A stretch of 64,000 nucleotides of DNA. Origin: Planctomycetota bacterium. Its GTDB lineage: Bacteria; Planctomycetota; Phycisphaerae; UBA1845; PWPN01. Location: assembly GCA_022711465.1 (NCBI GenBank), contig JAKLEZ010000014.1:62001-126000 (forward strand). Direction: 5' to 3'. Each line of letters opens with the position of its first letter. The stretch's first letter is position 1. Below are positions 33,384-41,979 of this stretch, piece by piece. The notes under the pieces are model-generated. The model did no database searches. It saw only the letters and a list, made by a program, of their open reading frames with translations, and was not told where the DNA came from. The position numbers were made by a program, and so were the translations under genes.

Positions 33384-36300
33384 TCAGTTCGCACAGCCCG
33401 CAACGACCGGCCCTGCACCGCTGTAACAGCGCTGGAAGATGCCGTAGTCGGATTGGTCGATGTCCAGATCCCCGTCCAAGTCCGCGCGCTTACAGCCGGG
33501 GACGGACGGACCCATCGCCGGCCCGGTCCAACATCCCCTGAAAACCACGAAATCGTCACCGTCCACGTCACCGTCACAGTCGAAGTCCGGCGAGAACGGC
33601 GGCCGCCACGGCCGGGCGGCAATCCGGGCCTGCGCCGCGGCCAACATCGACGGCCAAGCCGTGTTGTCAATCGGAAAGCCGTATTCCGAGGAGAAATGAT
33701 CGCGCAGGTCCTGCCCGGCCGAAGCGCTGAACGCCGCGACGATCCACGTGGCCTGCTTCGCTTCGTCATTGATGGTCACCGGCAACCCCTCCCACGCCGG
33801 CTGGAACGTGCTCAACAGATCGAACCACGCCTTCGGGCCGTAGGCCTCGTATACCTCATAGAAAATGCCATCCATGAGGTCCGGCGTCAGGCTCCGGTAG
33901 TTCTTGCCGGCATTCTTATACTCCACCAGTTGCCGCTGGTAGGAGGCCCTGGCATTGTCGAAATCGGTGTCAATGCTCCCCCGCCCCAACGATCCGACCG
34001 CGGAGGGACATGCCGCCAGGCAGTGGCGAGTCCACATCCCACACAAGGTCGCAAGCCCTTCGCTGTAGGTGAAGTCCAGCATACTGCCCGGGGTGGTGAT
34101 GAACTGGTACAGCGGGCCGGAGGCGAGAATGAAATTGTGCCCCAGCTCGTGAAAGATGATCCCCCATTGCGGAACAGGACGAACCGGATCGGCGACGATG
34201 TAGCAGCTCTTCGGATCAGGGCTGACAAACGACCATCCCAGCCGGATCGGATTCGTGCCCGCAAGACCGCACACCGCAGTGCTATCGTCGTTGGTCACGT
34301 CGCACACAAAGTAGTGCAGACCGCCGCGATAGGGCAGCGACCCGATCAGATCACGCTGCGCCCGGTAGGCGATATCCGTGGCCGCAACCTGATCGTAGTC
34401 CGCGGCAAGCTTCGCGAGGTCAAAGCCCTGGATCAGCCCCGGAGCGTAAAACGCGATCCGATCGCCCCGAAAAGCCTCGTGCTCCACACCCAGGTCCGCA
34501 TCGACGCAGCGAATGAGCGCCTGGTTGTCGGCAAGGACGCCGTCCGCCAAGACCTCGACCCAGCTCGAGCTCCCGGACGCGATCGCCGACGGTGTCGCCG
34601 TGACCACACCGGCCGCATCCACGGTGCCTGTGCTTGCACTCAGGCCGTAGTACTCCAGGCAATAGTCGCCGGTCGGCAGCAGCTCGCCCGCCGGGCCGCG
34701 AATCTCAACCTCCAGCTGCCTGCTGGGAACGCCGGGTGACAACAACAAGAACGGCGTGGTGACGATCACGTGAGCCGGCACCGGCCGCGTCAACCCGAAA
34801 CACCACTCCCAGGTCTCGCCATTGCTGATCACCGAGTAACCGTTGTATGTGTCCCCCCCGAAAAGCACGATCGCTCCTCGGGCGCTGTCATACGCCATCG
34901 CATGCGATCCACGAGCCCGCGGCACTGCCCCGGTGAACCGCATCAGCGCCCAGCTCTCCCCGTTCCACCACCAGGCGTCGTTCTGGTAGGTGTAGGTGGC
35001 GATGCGGCCGCCAAAGAGCACCGTCCTCCGCCCGTGGCGGTCATAGACCATGGCGTGATCCAGCCGTGCGGCCGGCTCGCCCCTGACCCCCGCACTGCGC
35101 CGGGTCCAGTCCACCCCATCCCACTCCCAGGTGTCCCGGTAATACGTGGAGTAGCTGCTGTAGTGGTAGCCGCCGAACAGAACGGTGACACCACGGTCGC
35201 AGTCATAGACCATGGCATGCAGATGTCGCGGCGACGGACTGTTGCTCGGCGTCCGCTGCGTCCACACCGCCCCGTCCCACTCCCAGGTCTCGTTGCTGGA
35301 CACCCCGGTGGACCCGCCGAACAGAACCACGACACGGCGGCGAGAGTCGTACACCATCGCATGGCCTGTACGCGACGAGGGTCCGGCCGCAGTCTTGTTC
35401 ACCCAGGCGACACCATCCCACTCCCACGTCTCCGCCCCGCCATAGCTGCCACCAAATAGAACAACCACCTGGCGCTCACTGTCGTACGCCATCGCATGGC
35501 CGTAACGAGAGGAAGGACCGGTCGTCGCCTTGAGCGTCCATAGAGCCCCATCGTACTCCCACGTCTCCGCCCCGCCGTAGGTGCCGCCGAATAGAACAAC
35601 CACCTCGCGGTCGCTGTCGTACGCCATGGCGTGCGCCCTGCGCGGCGAGGGACCGCTCGTAGCGATCTGCATCCAGTCGCCACCGTTCCACTGCCACGTG
35701 TCACCACCGGCGCCGCCCGAGTGCAGGGCTCCTCCGAACAAGACCGTCACCCGCCGGGCAACGTCATAGACCATGCCATGATCCGATCGCGCGGAAGGGC
35801 TCGCCACCGGCGTGCGCTTCTCCCACGATGTGCCGTCCCATTCCCAGGTCTCGCTCGTGTAGGGGCTGGTCTTGCCGCCGTACAGCGTGGTCACCCGCCG
35901 ATCGCTGTCGTACACCATCGCGGGCCCTTCACGCTGCGACGGACTGGCCGCCGGACTACGCTGGGTCCACACCGTCCCGTCCCACTCCCACGTCTCGCGG
36001 ACCGCCCCGCCACTGCCCCACCCGCCGAAGAGCGTGGTCACCTGCCGATCACTGTCGTAGGCCATCGCGTGCTTGTACCGCGGCGACGGCCGGAACGCCG
36101 GATCCAGCAGCGTCCAATCCGTGCCGTCCCATGTCCATGTGTCGCTCGTGTAACCGCCGGTCTTCCACCCTCCGAACAGCACGACCACACCCCGGGTGGC
36201 GTCGTAGACCATGGCATGGCCGGTCAGAGCGGGGGGCTTGTGGGCGGGATTCCGCTGGGCCCAGCTCGTGCCGTCCCATTCCCAGGTCTCGTCACTGTAC

Positions 36301-36638
36301 GAGGTCGAACTGCCTGCCGTGCCCCCAAAAAGAACCGTCACCCCGCGAGCCGCATCGTAGGCCAACCCATGGCCGTACCGGGCCGACGGGCCGGACATGG
36401 AACGCAAGGACCACGCCGAGCCACTCCACTCCCACGTCTCCCCGGATGAGAAACCAAGCTGGCCCCCAAACATGACCGTGACTTGCCGACCACTGTCGTA
36501 GACCATGGCCAGCGACGCCCGCGGGTCCGGCAGAGGCTTGCGCCAACCCTCGCAGGTCTGGCCAACTACGGGGCAGACACCGCTCGCCAGAACCAGCGCC
36601 GCCCCCACCCCCCTCAAGACGCTCAGCTTCCATCCCAT
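33384..36638 (-). CDS. Secreted kelch-repeat / gluzincin peptidase / dockerin protein
   Basis: A 1084-residue exported protein. After a signal peptide (SVLRGVGAALVLASGVCPVVG) come about twelve kelch-like units, residues 35-690, each about 55 residues with MVYDS, LFGG and TWEWDG signatures, forming one or two beta-propellers. A second part holds HELGH (830-834) and a downstream glutamate at 860 in DFTYSEGLATL, the HExxH..E zinc site of gluzincin peptidases. The C-terminus is a dockerin-like calcium domain with two repeats (DFDCDGDVDGDDF and ADLDGDLDIDQSD). The ATG at 36638 follows AAGGAG. At DNA level it contains a 165-base tandem repeat family. Confidence 0.85.
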   Translation of the reverse strand: MGWKLSVLRGVGAALVLASGVCPVVGQTCEGWRKPLPDPRASLAMVYDSGRQVTVMFGGQLGFSSGETWEWSGSAWSLRSMSGPSARYGHGLAYDAARGVTVLFGGTAGSSTSYSDETWEWDGTSWAQRNPAHKPPALTGHAMVYDATRGVVVLFGGWKTGGYTSDTWTWDGTDWTLLDPAFRPSPRYKHAMAYDSDRQVTTLFGGWGSGGAVRETWEWDGTVWTQRSPAASPSQREGPAMVYDSDRRVTTLYGGKTSPYTSETWEWDGTSWEKRTPVASPSARSDHGMVYDVARRVTVLFGGALHSGGAGGDTWQWNGGDWMQIATSGPSPRRAHAMAYDSDREVVVLFGGTYGGAETWEYDGALWTLKATTGPSSRYGHAMAYDSERQVVVLFGGSYGGAETWEWDGVAWVNKTAAGPSSRTGHAMVYDSRRRVVVLFGGSTGVSSNETWEWDGAVWTQRTPSNSPSPRHLHAMVYDCDRGVTVLFGGYHYSSYSTYYRDTWEWDGVDWTRRSAGVRGEPAARLDHAMVYDRHGRRTVLFGGRIATYTYQNDAWWWNGESWALMRFTGAVPRARGSHAMAYDSARGAIVLFGGDTYNGYSVISNGETWEWCFGLTRPVPAHVIVTTPFLLLSPGVPSRQLEVEIRGPAGELLPTGDYCLEYYGLSASTGTVDAAGVVTATPSAIASGSSSWVEVLADGVLADNQALIRCVDADLGVEHEAFRGDRIAFYAPGLIQGFDLAKLAADYDQVAATDIAYRAQRDLIGSLPYRGGLHYFVCDVTNDDSTAVCGLAGTNPIRLGWSFVSPDPKSCYIVADPVRPVPQWGIIFHELGHNFILASGPLYQFITTPGSMLDFTYSEGLATLCGMWTRHCLAACPSAVGSLGRGSIDTDFDNARASYQRQLVEYKNAGKNYRSLTPDLMDGIFYEVYEAYGPKAWFDLLSTFQPAWEGLPVTINDEAKQATWIVAAFSASAGQDLRDHFSSEYGFPIDNTAWPSMLAAAQARIAARPWRPPFSPDFDCDGDVDGDDFVVFRGCWTGPAMGPSVPGCKRADLDGDLDIDQSDYGIFQRCYSGAGPVVAGCAN

Positions 36639-37184
36639 GACCGACTCCTTCCCGATCCCTCCATCCGCGACCAAGCCCTCACCCCCCTCAGCCGCCCACC
36701 AGGCCGGGCGCACCAACCCCAGATTCAGTAAGAAGACAATCCAAAGCGGCAACCGCAACACGGCCCAGGTATGCACCTTCTCCAGAATACCGCAAAACAC
36801 CATGCAAAATCAAGCTCCAGCATAATTCGTGCTCCCTGAGGAAATCTCCCCGCCACCCCACCTCCCCAACGCCACCCGGGCGGGGACCGCCGGCATGCGG
36901 CCCCACACCCAAACAACACCGGCTTTCCACTCCTCCATCCATCACCGTCTGATAATCTCCGACCAGATCGAGCCACCACCTGGCCAGAAAGGCCACTCGG
37001 CATGCCAGCGTCACTGCCGGACGGCGGTGATGCCCGCAAACGCTCATCACTCGATTCGCACCCATCCGCTCCCTGCCTGGACCACTTGCAGCTGTTGGGC
37101 CAGAATAGACCCTCGACACGAAGGCGCGATGGACCATGAGACCCAAGAACCGAGCCATCGGGACTTGGGATGAGGTGCACGGCC
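36639..37184. other. Divergent intergenic region, kelch gene / fumC
   Basis: About 545 bases. It holds the promoters of two divergent genes. On the - strand TTGATT, 18 bases, TATTCT forms a weak sigma70-like element near 36775-36810. Nothing else was recognised; open frames are short or shadow-like. Confidence 0.4.
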
Positions 37185-38591
37185 ATGTCGACTGGCGGAA
37201 CACGAATCGAATCGGACAGCATGGGACACATGGAAGTACCCGACTGGGCACTCTGGGGAGCCCAAACCCAGCGAGCCGTCCAGAACTTCCCGATCAGCGG
37301 GTATCGGTTCGACCGGCGGTTCATCCGGGCCATGGGACTGATCAAGTCGGCCGCCGCACACGTCAATCGCGAACTCGGCCTGCTGGACGAACGCCGAGCC
37401 GGGTGGATCACTGCGGCCGCCAAAGAAATCATCGAGGGCAAGCTCGATGACCATTTCGTGCTCGACATCTTCCAGACCGGTTCCGGCACCAGCACGAACA
37501 TGAACGCCAACGAGGTCATCAGCAACCGGGCGATCCAGCTGGCCGGCGGCAAGGTCGGCTCGCGCGAGCCGGTCCACCCCAACAACCACGTCAACATGGG
37601 CCAGTCGAGCAACGACGTCATCCCCACGGCCATCCATGTCGCAGCGGCCGAAGGTCTGACCGTCGACCTCTTGCCCGCCCTTGACGCCCTGCGAAAACGC
37701 CTGACCGAGAAGGCCAACCACTACTGGAACGTCCTCAAGATCGGGCGAACCCACTTGCAGGACGCCACACCGATCCGGCTCGGCCAGGAAATCAGCGGCT
37801 GGGCCGCCCAGGTGAAACTGAGCCAGGAACGTCTGATGCGGGCAACGACGGCCCTGGGCCCACTACCCATCGGCGGTACGGCCGTCGGCACGGGTATCAA
37901 TACCCACCCGGAGTTCGGCAAGCGGATGGCCGCCAAGCTGACCAAACTGACCGGCATTCCGTTCACCGAGGCGGAGAACCACTTCGAGGCCCAGGCAACC
38001 AAGGACGCCGTCTGCAGCGCCAGCGGCGAGCTTCGAGCGGTGGCCGTCGCCCTGACCAAGATCGCCAACGACATCCGCTGGCTGGCCAGCGGACCGCGGT
38101 GCGGGCTGGCCGAGATCCGCATCCCCAGCACCCAGCCGGGATCAAGCATCATGCCCGGAAAGGTCAACCCGGTCATGAGCGAAATGCTGATTCAGGTCTG
38201 CACCCAGGTGATGGGCAACGACTTGGCGGTTACACTGGGCGCCCGGGACAGCGTGTTTCAGTTGAACGTGATGATGCCGCTCATCGCCCGCAACCTGATG
38301 GAGTCGATCCGCCTGCTGGCCAACGCATCGAAGGTGTTCACCGAACGATGCGTGGCCGGACTCGAAGCCAACCAGCAGCGCTGCGAGCAGATGATCGAAC
38401 AGTCGCTGGCGATGTGCACGAGCCTCGCCCCGGCCATCGGCTACGACCAGGCGGCGGCCATCGCCAAGGAAGCCTCGGCTACCGGCCAGACGGTCCGGCA
38501 GGTGGCCCTGGCCAAAGGAGTCTTGCCGCCCGAACAGTTGAGCAAGCTGCTCGACCCGGCAACCATGACCGCGCCCACGGAATCGGCCTGA
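37185..38591 (+). CDS. fumC: Class II fumarate hydratase
   Basis: TCA-cycle enzyme, reversible hydration of fumarate to L-malate. The 468-residue length, the signature GSSIMPGKVNP at about 319-329, and TGSGTSTNMNANEVI and VHPNNHVNMGQSSND in the active-site region support FumC over aspartase, although the two families are close. ATG 37185 is chosen over 37170 for normal N-terminal length. Its stop overlaps the next ATG (TGATG). The catalytic serine loop (SSI) is intact. Confidence 0.92.
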   Translation: MSTGGTRIESDSMGHMEVPDWALWGAQTQRAVQNFPISGYRFDRRFIRAMGLIKSAAAHVNRELGLLDERRAGWITAAAKEIIEGKLDDHFVLDIFQTGSGTSTNMNANEVISNRAIQLAGGKVGSREPVHPNNHVNMGQSSNDVIPTAIHVAAAEGLTVDLLPALDALRKRLTEKANHYWNVLKIGRTHLQDATPIRLGQEISGWAAQVKLSQERLMRATTALGPLPIGGTAVGTGINTHPEFGKRMAAKLTKLTGIPFTEAENHFEAQATKDAVCSASGELRAVAVALTKIANDIRWLASGPRCGLAEIRIPSTQPGSSIMPGKVNPVMSEMLIQVCTQVMGNDLAVTLGARDSVFQLNVMMPLIARNLMESIRLLANASKVFTERCVAGLEANQQRCEQMIEQSLAMCTSLAPAIGYDQAAAIAKEASATGQTVRQVALAKGVLPPEQLSKLLDPATMTAPTESA

Positions 38592-39328
38592 TGACCCACG
38601 GACCCCATTCGTGCCCCGAACTCGACGGAACGTCCCCAAGACCATGGTGCGGCCCAGGCGTCTCGCCTACGCCCCATCCACCCCCGGGCCGGCCTTTCGC
38701 CCGCTCTCGCGACTGGATCTGCCCACTGGTCACACTGGCGGTGGCCGCCTTGTGGGCCCTGGCAGCCAAGGGTGCGGCCGACCACGTCAACCACAGCAAC
38801 CTCGCCCGCCTCATGGGCACGGTCATGTTCGGAACCAGTCTCTCACCCGACTCGGGCAACGAGACCGCCCTGCCTTTTCCACTGCCCGGACAGAAACAGA
38901 CCACACCCGCTCCAGCCAAGCCGCTCTTCCACGAATCCCTCGCCCGTCAGAGCGAAGCCGTGGAGACCACAACCTACATCTGGCGATGGAGCATGATGGC
39001 CGTGGCCGTCCTGTTGACATGCGCTGCGATTCTCTCGCTGGCCACGAGGCAGACCAGGCCGCTGCACCTCCTGGCCGCGCTCGTCATCCTCGTCAGTACC
39101 GTCGGGACCTACGTGGCTATACGCCAACTGGTCAACCCCGCCCGCGGCGGCCTCGAGGAGCAACCCCCGCGGTTCTACGTCCTCGTGCTCAGTCTGCAGT
39201 CGCTCTACGGATGGGCGCTCCTGTTCCTGTTTGCACGTCGCCCCACGCCTCGGATGCCGGCCCCTGCCCAGGGCGGCCGCGGGAACTCGGAGAACCAACC
39301 GCCCACTGCCAACCTGGCATCCGACTGA
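38591..39328 (+). CDS. Membrane protein coupled to fumC, function unknown
   Basis: A 245-residue protein with about four membrane helices (residues 42-60, 133-150, 157-177 and 195-213) and a soluble loop between the first two. The loop contains PFPLPGQKQ. The tail is Pro/Gly/Asn-rich and cytoplasmic or periplasmic. The start overlaps the fumC stop, which implies translational coupling. I do not recognise the family and see no link to fumarate metabolism beyond the operon. Confidence 0.6.
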   Translation: MTHGPHSCPELDGTSPRPWCGPGVSPTPHPPPGRPFARSRDWICPLVTLAVAALWALAAKGAADHVNHSNLARLMGTVMFGTSLSPDSGNETALPFPLPGQKQTTPAPAKPLFHESLARQSEAVETTTYIWRWSMMAVAVLLTCAAILSLATRQTRPLHLLAALVILVSTVGTYVAIRQLVNPARGGLEEQPPRFYVLVLSLQSLYGWALLFLFARRPTPRMPAPAQGGRGNSENQPPTANLASD

Positions 39329-39401
39329 ATGGTACCCCATCCCTCTCCTGTACGGTTCGCCGCGAGGAACGCCGCAACCCGAAACCGGTCCCCCAGGCCG
39401 A

Positions 39402-40706
39402 TCACTTGATCAACCGCGCGTCGCACCAGTCGGCATGGTCGCCGATGTCCTGCTCCTCGCCAAAATCCACCTTCAGCTCCAACCGCTTGGCCCCCTTGAT
39501 GGGAACGAGTATGTCCATCGCTTTGTCGCGGCCGGTCACCGGCTCGCTGCGGTAGACCTCCTTGCCGTCGGCCAGAACGCTGAAAATGGCGTTGCCCAGC
39601 GGCCGGGCACCGTCGTCGATCCCGATCGTGGCCGCCAACTGATCATAGCCCGTCTTCAGCTCGTAGCTCAGCACGGCCTGTGAGTGCATGCCGATGCCGC
39701 GAAGAAAGCGCCGACCGCCAATCCGAAGCTCACGGTTGGCCACCGAGCGGTTGTAGCGATACGGCCAGCGGGTCACGCCGAACGGCTCGAACGCGTACCC
39801 CGCCGGCTCCATGTCGCTCAAAAACACGAGGCGGCCCCCGCGAAACCCGATCTCCATCAGCCGCGAAACCGGCACGACCACCGCCTTGTTGCCGCCCATG
39901 ACCAGCCGGATCGTCTCCACGTCACCACCCGTGATTCGCCCGCAGAGAATCGACCCGTCGTCCAGCATACACCTGGCCGGGGCTGCGGGCCCACCACCCA
40001 CCCCCGCGGCCATCACCAGACCACAAGCCTTCTGGGCAGCGAACGCCACACTCCTGTCACGCCAGCGAAACGAGCCACCCTTCGCGTCAAGCGACTCCAG
40101 CGTGCCGCGCAGAGTCTGCATCTTGTTGTTGGCCCCCATGATGAAAAGCGCGTCTTGCGAGGCATCCGGTCGGTCAAGCGCCTTCCCAAAAGCCCGCACA
40201 GCCTCATCGCTCGATGAACCCACATAGCGAACGCCGGCCAGGTCGCTCAGCGACAGCTTCATCCGGTCGGCCAACGCGACCGCCACCTCGATCCCCTCGC
40301 GACCACCTGCCAGTATGCGCGCAGGCAACTGACTGCCGTCCTTGAGGTAGATGACGAGTTCGACCCCCTCGGCCGGCATCGTCGAAGGCTGAGAACCCGC
40401 TCCAGCACGCATCGCCGATCGCGAACCGCCAGCCCCAGGCCAGGTCACTACCATCACGTCATCGGCCTTCAGCGAAAACTCCTGCGTGCCCTCGACCAGC
40501 CGCAGCGAGCCGTCCCCGCCAGCCCCCACCCACCGACCGCTGACCGTCTTCCCTTCAACGGTAATCACCTGAACCGCCGGCCCGGCGGCCAACGTCGGCC
40601 CGGTAGCACACGCCAGAACCAGCGATGCCCCCCCGAGGAGAAACCGTCGCCGCACACACCTCGTTCTCCGTGAGGCGTGTCCCCATATACCCGTCTCATT
40701 TCTCAC
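39402..40706 (-). CDS. Exported NPCBM-domain protein
   Basis: A 434-residue exported protein. A hydrophobic segment (FLLGGASLVLACATGPTLAA) is a signal peptide. The middle has a repeated beta pattern (GSILCGRITGGDVETIRLV and similar), and the C-terminus (about residues 300-430) is an NPCBM/NEW2 carbohydrate-binding domain with LRGIGMHSQAVLSYELK, FSVLADGKEVYRSEPVTG and KRLELKVDFGEEQDIGDHADW. Such domains occur in glycosidases and planctomycete secreted proteins. The start is uncertain: GTG at 40706 overlaps a heptamer array, while GTG at 40655 gives a cleaner signal peptide. Confidence 0.8.
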   Translation of the reverse strand: MRNETGIWGHASRRTRCVRRRFLLGGASLVLACATGPTLAAGPAVQVITVEGKTVSGRWVGAGGDGSLRLVEGTQEFSLKADDVMVVTWPGAGGSRSAMRAGAGSQPSTMPAEGVELVIYLKDGSQLPARILAGGREGIEVAVALADRMKLSLSDLAGVRYVGSSSDEAVRAFGKALDRPDASQDALFIMGANNKMQTLRGTLESLDAKGGSFRWRDRSVAFAAQKACGLVMAAGVGGGPAAPARCMLDDGSILCGRITGGDVETIRLVMGGNKAVVVPVSRLMEIGFRGGRLVFLSDMEPAGYAFEPFGVTRWPYRYNRSVANRELRIGGRRFLRGIGMHSQAVLSYELKTGYDQLAATIGIDDGARPLGNAIFSVLADGKEVYRSEPVTGRDKAMDILVPIKGAKRLELKVDFGEEQDIGDHADWCDARLIK

Positions 40707-40722
40707 TTCTCACTTCTCACTT
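40695..40722 (+). repeat. Heptamer tandem repeat (CTCACTT type)
   Basis: Four tandem seven-base units: CTCATTT then CTCACTT three times. It overlaps the upstream candidate start of the NPCBM gene. Similar seven-base arrays occur at 57564-57591 and 59106-59126. Confidence 0.75.
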
Positions 40723-40728
40723 CTTGAC

Positions 40729-40745
40729 CGTCGCAAAAAGCGACG
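40729..40745 (-). terminator. Hairpin directly after stop of helical-repeat gene
   Basis: CGTCGC and GCGACG around a five-base loop (TTTTT on the - strand), lying between the stop at 40752 and the start of the next gene. It resembles the hairpin at 41958-41978 and may be an intra-operon attenuator or processing site. Confidence 0.45.
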
Positions 40746-40751
40746 CTCAAG

Positions 40752-41906
40752 CTACTCTTCTTTCGCCAGCTGCCGGTAGTACTGCTCGACAAGTTGGCGG
40801 TATCGGCTCGGAAAGCTCTCCCGCAGAGATTGCAGGATGCGCTGCCGCTCTTCCGGACGCATCTGCCCCCATTGCTCTCCCGGCCGCGCCGTCGCCCGGC
40901 GATGCAGCGGCCCCTTCCCCCCCTCGCCACTCGGAAGCATCGAGTCGCCGGCCGGGGCCACCGGAGTACCCTCAGCCTTTCCGCCCTGCCCGCCCTTGCC
41001 CCCCTTGGCCCGCTGCTGTTGTTGCTGCTGCTTCTCCTGCTCCTCGGCGTCCTGGATCAGTTTGTCGAGGAGCTCGACTGCCCGCTGCTGCTTGTCGCGA
41101 ACCGGCTGCCCCGCGTTACCCTTCGCCAGCCGCCGGCTCGCGTACGTCATCAGGTCGGAAACGTCACCCAGCCCCTCCGGCCGCCGAACGCTCAATTCCT
41201 GCAGCATCTGCCGAGCAGGCAAACGATACTTGTCCGCTGCGCCCGGATGCTGCAGCTCGAACCGCTGCAGCGACGCCAACGCCTCCTCATAACGCAGATC
41301 GGATACCTGGCAGTACGCGGCCAGAAAATCCACTTCCGCCTCCAGGAACGTCTTCTCCATCAGTTCGGCTTCGCGCCCGACAAGCGCGGCCAGCAACGGC
41401 TCGGCCTCGTCGGTGCGATCCTGCTCCACCAGGGCTCGGGCCAGCATCGCCGTCGCATGCAACGCGACGTAGCCATCTTTGTCCGTCATCAGCGGCCCAA
41501 GTACCTTCTCGGCAATCGCGTACTCCTCCTTCTCGATCGCATCGAGAGCGGTCCTGAACATCGGCGACACGATCGCCAGGGCCGCGGTCAGAAACCCCTG
41601 CGGCTCCTTCTCCTCGCGATGCGTCTTCCACCCCTCGGCCACCGCCTTTTTCGCCGCCGGCTCCACATCCGGCCAGCCCTGAACATGGGCAACAAACCGA
41701 TCGATCAACTCCACCGCCCCCCGACGCGCCGCCTCAGGTGACAGAATAGGCCGCAACTCGCCAGCCGGCGCCGAAGCCGCCGGGCGAGTTGCCACGACCC
41801 GAAACGCCGGCGCAGAGCCCGCCGCCGCCAATGCCTGCGCGCACAGCAGCAGTGCCACAAGCGCGCCGCTAAACCAAGTGGGACTGTCACGCCACATCGT
41901 GATCAT
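40752..41906 (-). CDS. Exported helical-repeat protein with Gln-rich segment
   Basis: A 384-residue protein with a signal peptide or anchor (WFSGALVALLLCAQALAAAG). The body has TPR-like helical repeats between about residues 55 and 230 (EKVLGPLMTDKDGYVALHATAMLARALVEQ). Downstream are a polyglutamine patch (QEKQQQQQQR) and a Gly/Lys-rich linker, and the C-terminus is a short charged helix. The start lies at ATG 41906 or 41897. It is the third of four same-strand genes after the M16 peptidase. No catalytic motif; a scaffold role is only a guess. Confidence 0.65.
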   Translation of the reverse strand: MITMWRDSPTWFSGALVALLLCAQALAAAGSAPAFRVVATRPAASAPAGELRPILSPEAARRGAVELIDRFVAHVQGWPDVEPAAKKAVAEGWKTHREEKEPQGFLTAALAIVSPMFRTALDAIEKEEYAIAEKVLGPLMTDKDGYVALHATAMLARALVEQDRTDEAEPLLAALVGREAELMEKTFLEAEVDFLAAYCQVSDLRYEEALASLQRFELQHPGAADKYRLPARQMLQELSVRRPEGLGDVSDLMTYASRRLAKGNAGQPVRDKQQRAVELLDKLIQDAEEQEKQQQQQQRAKGGKGGQGGKAEGTPVAPAGDSMLPSGEGGKGPLHRRATARPGEQWGQMRPEERQRILQSLRESFPSRYRQLVEQYYRQLAKEE

Positions 41907-41957
41907 CTCTCGACAACCTGCTCCCCTCGCCCCTTTCGCACTTCCCACCTCCCACTG

Positions 41958-41978
41958 CCACGTCGCGAAGCGACGTGG
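41958..41978 (-). terminator. UUCG-type hairpin directly after a stop
   Basis: CCACGTCG and CGACGTGG form an eight-base stem whose - strand loop region reads CTTCG, a stable UUCG-like tetraloop. It lies one base downstream of the stop at 41980 and 51 bases upstream of the next start, inside what looks like one operon. Confidence 0.5.
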
Positions 41979-41979
41979 A

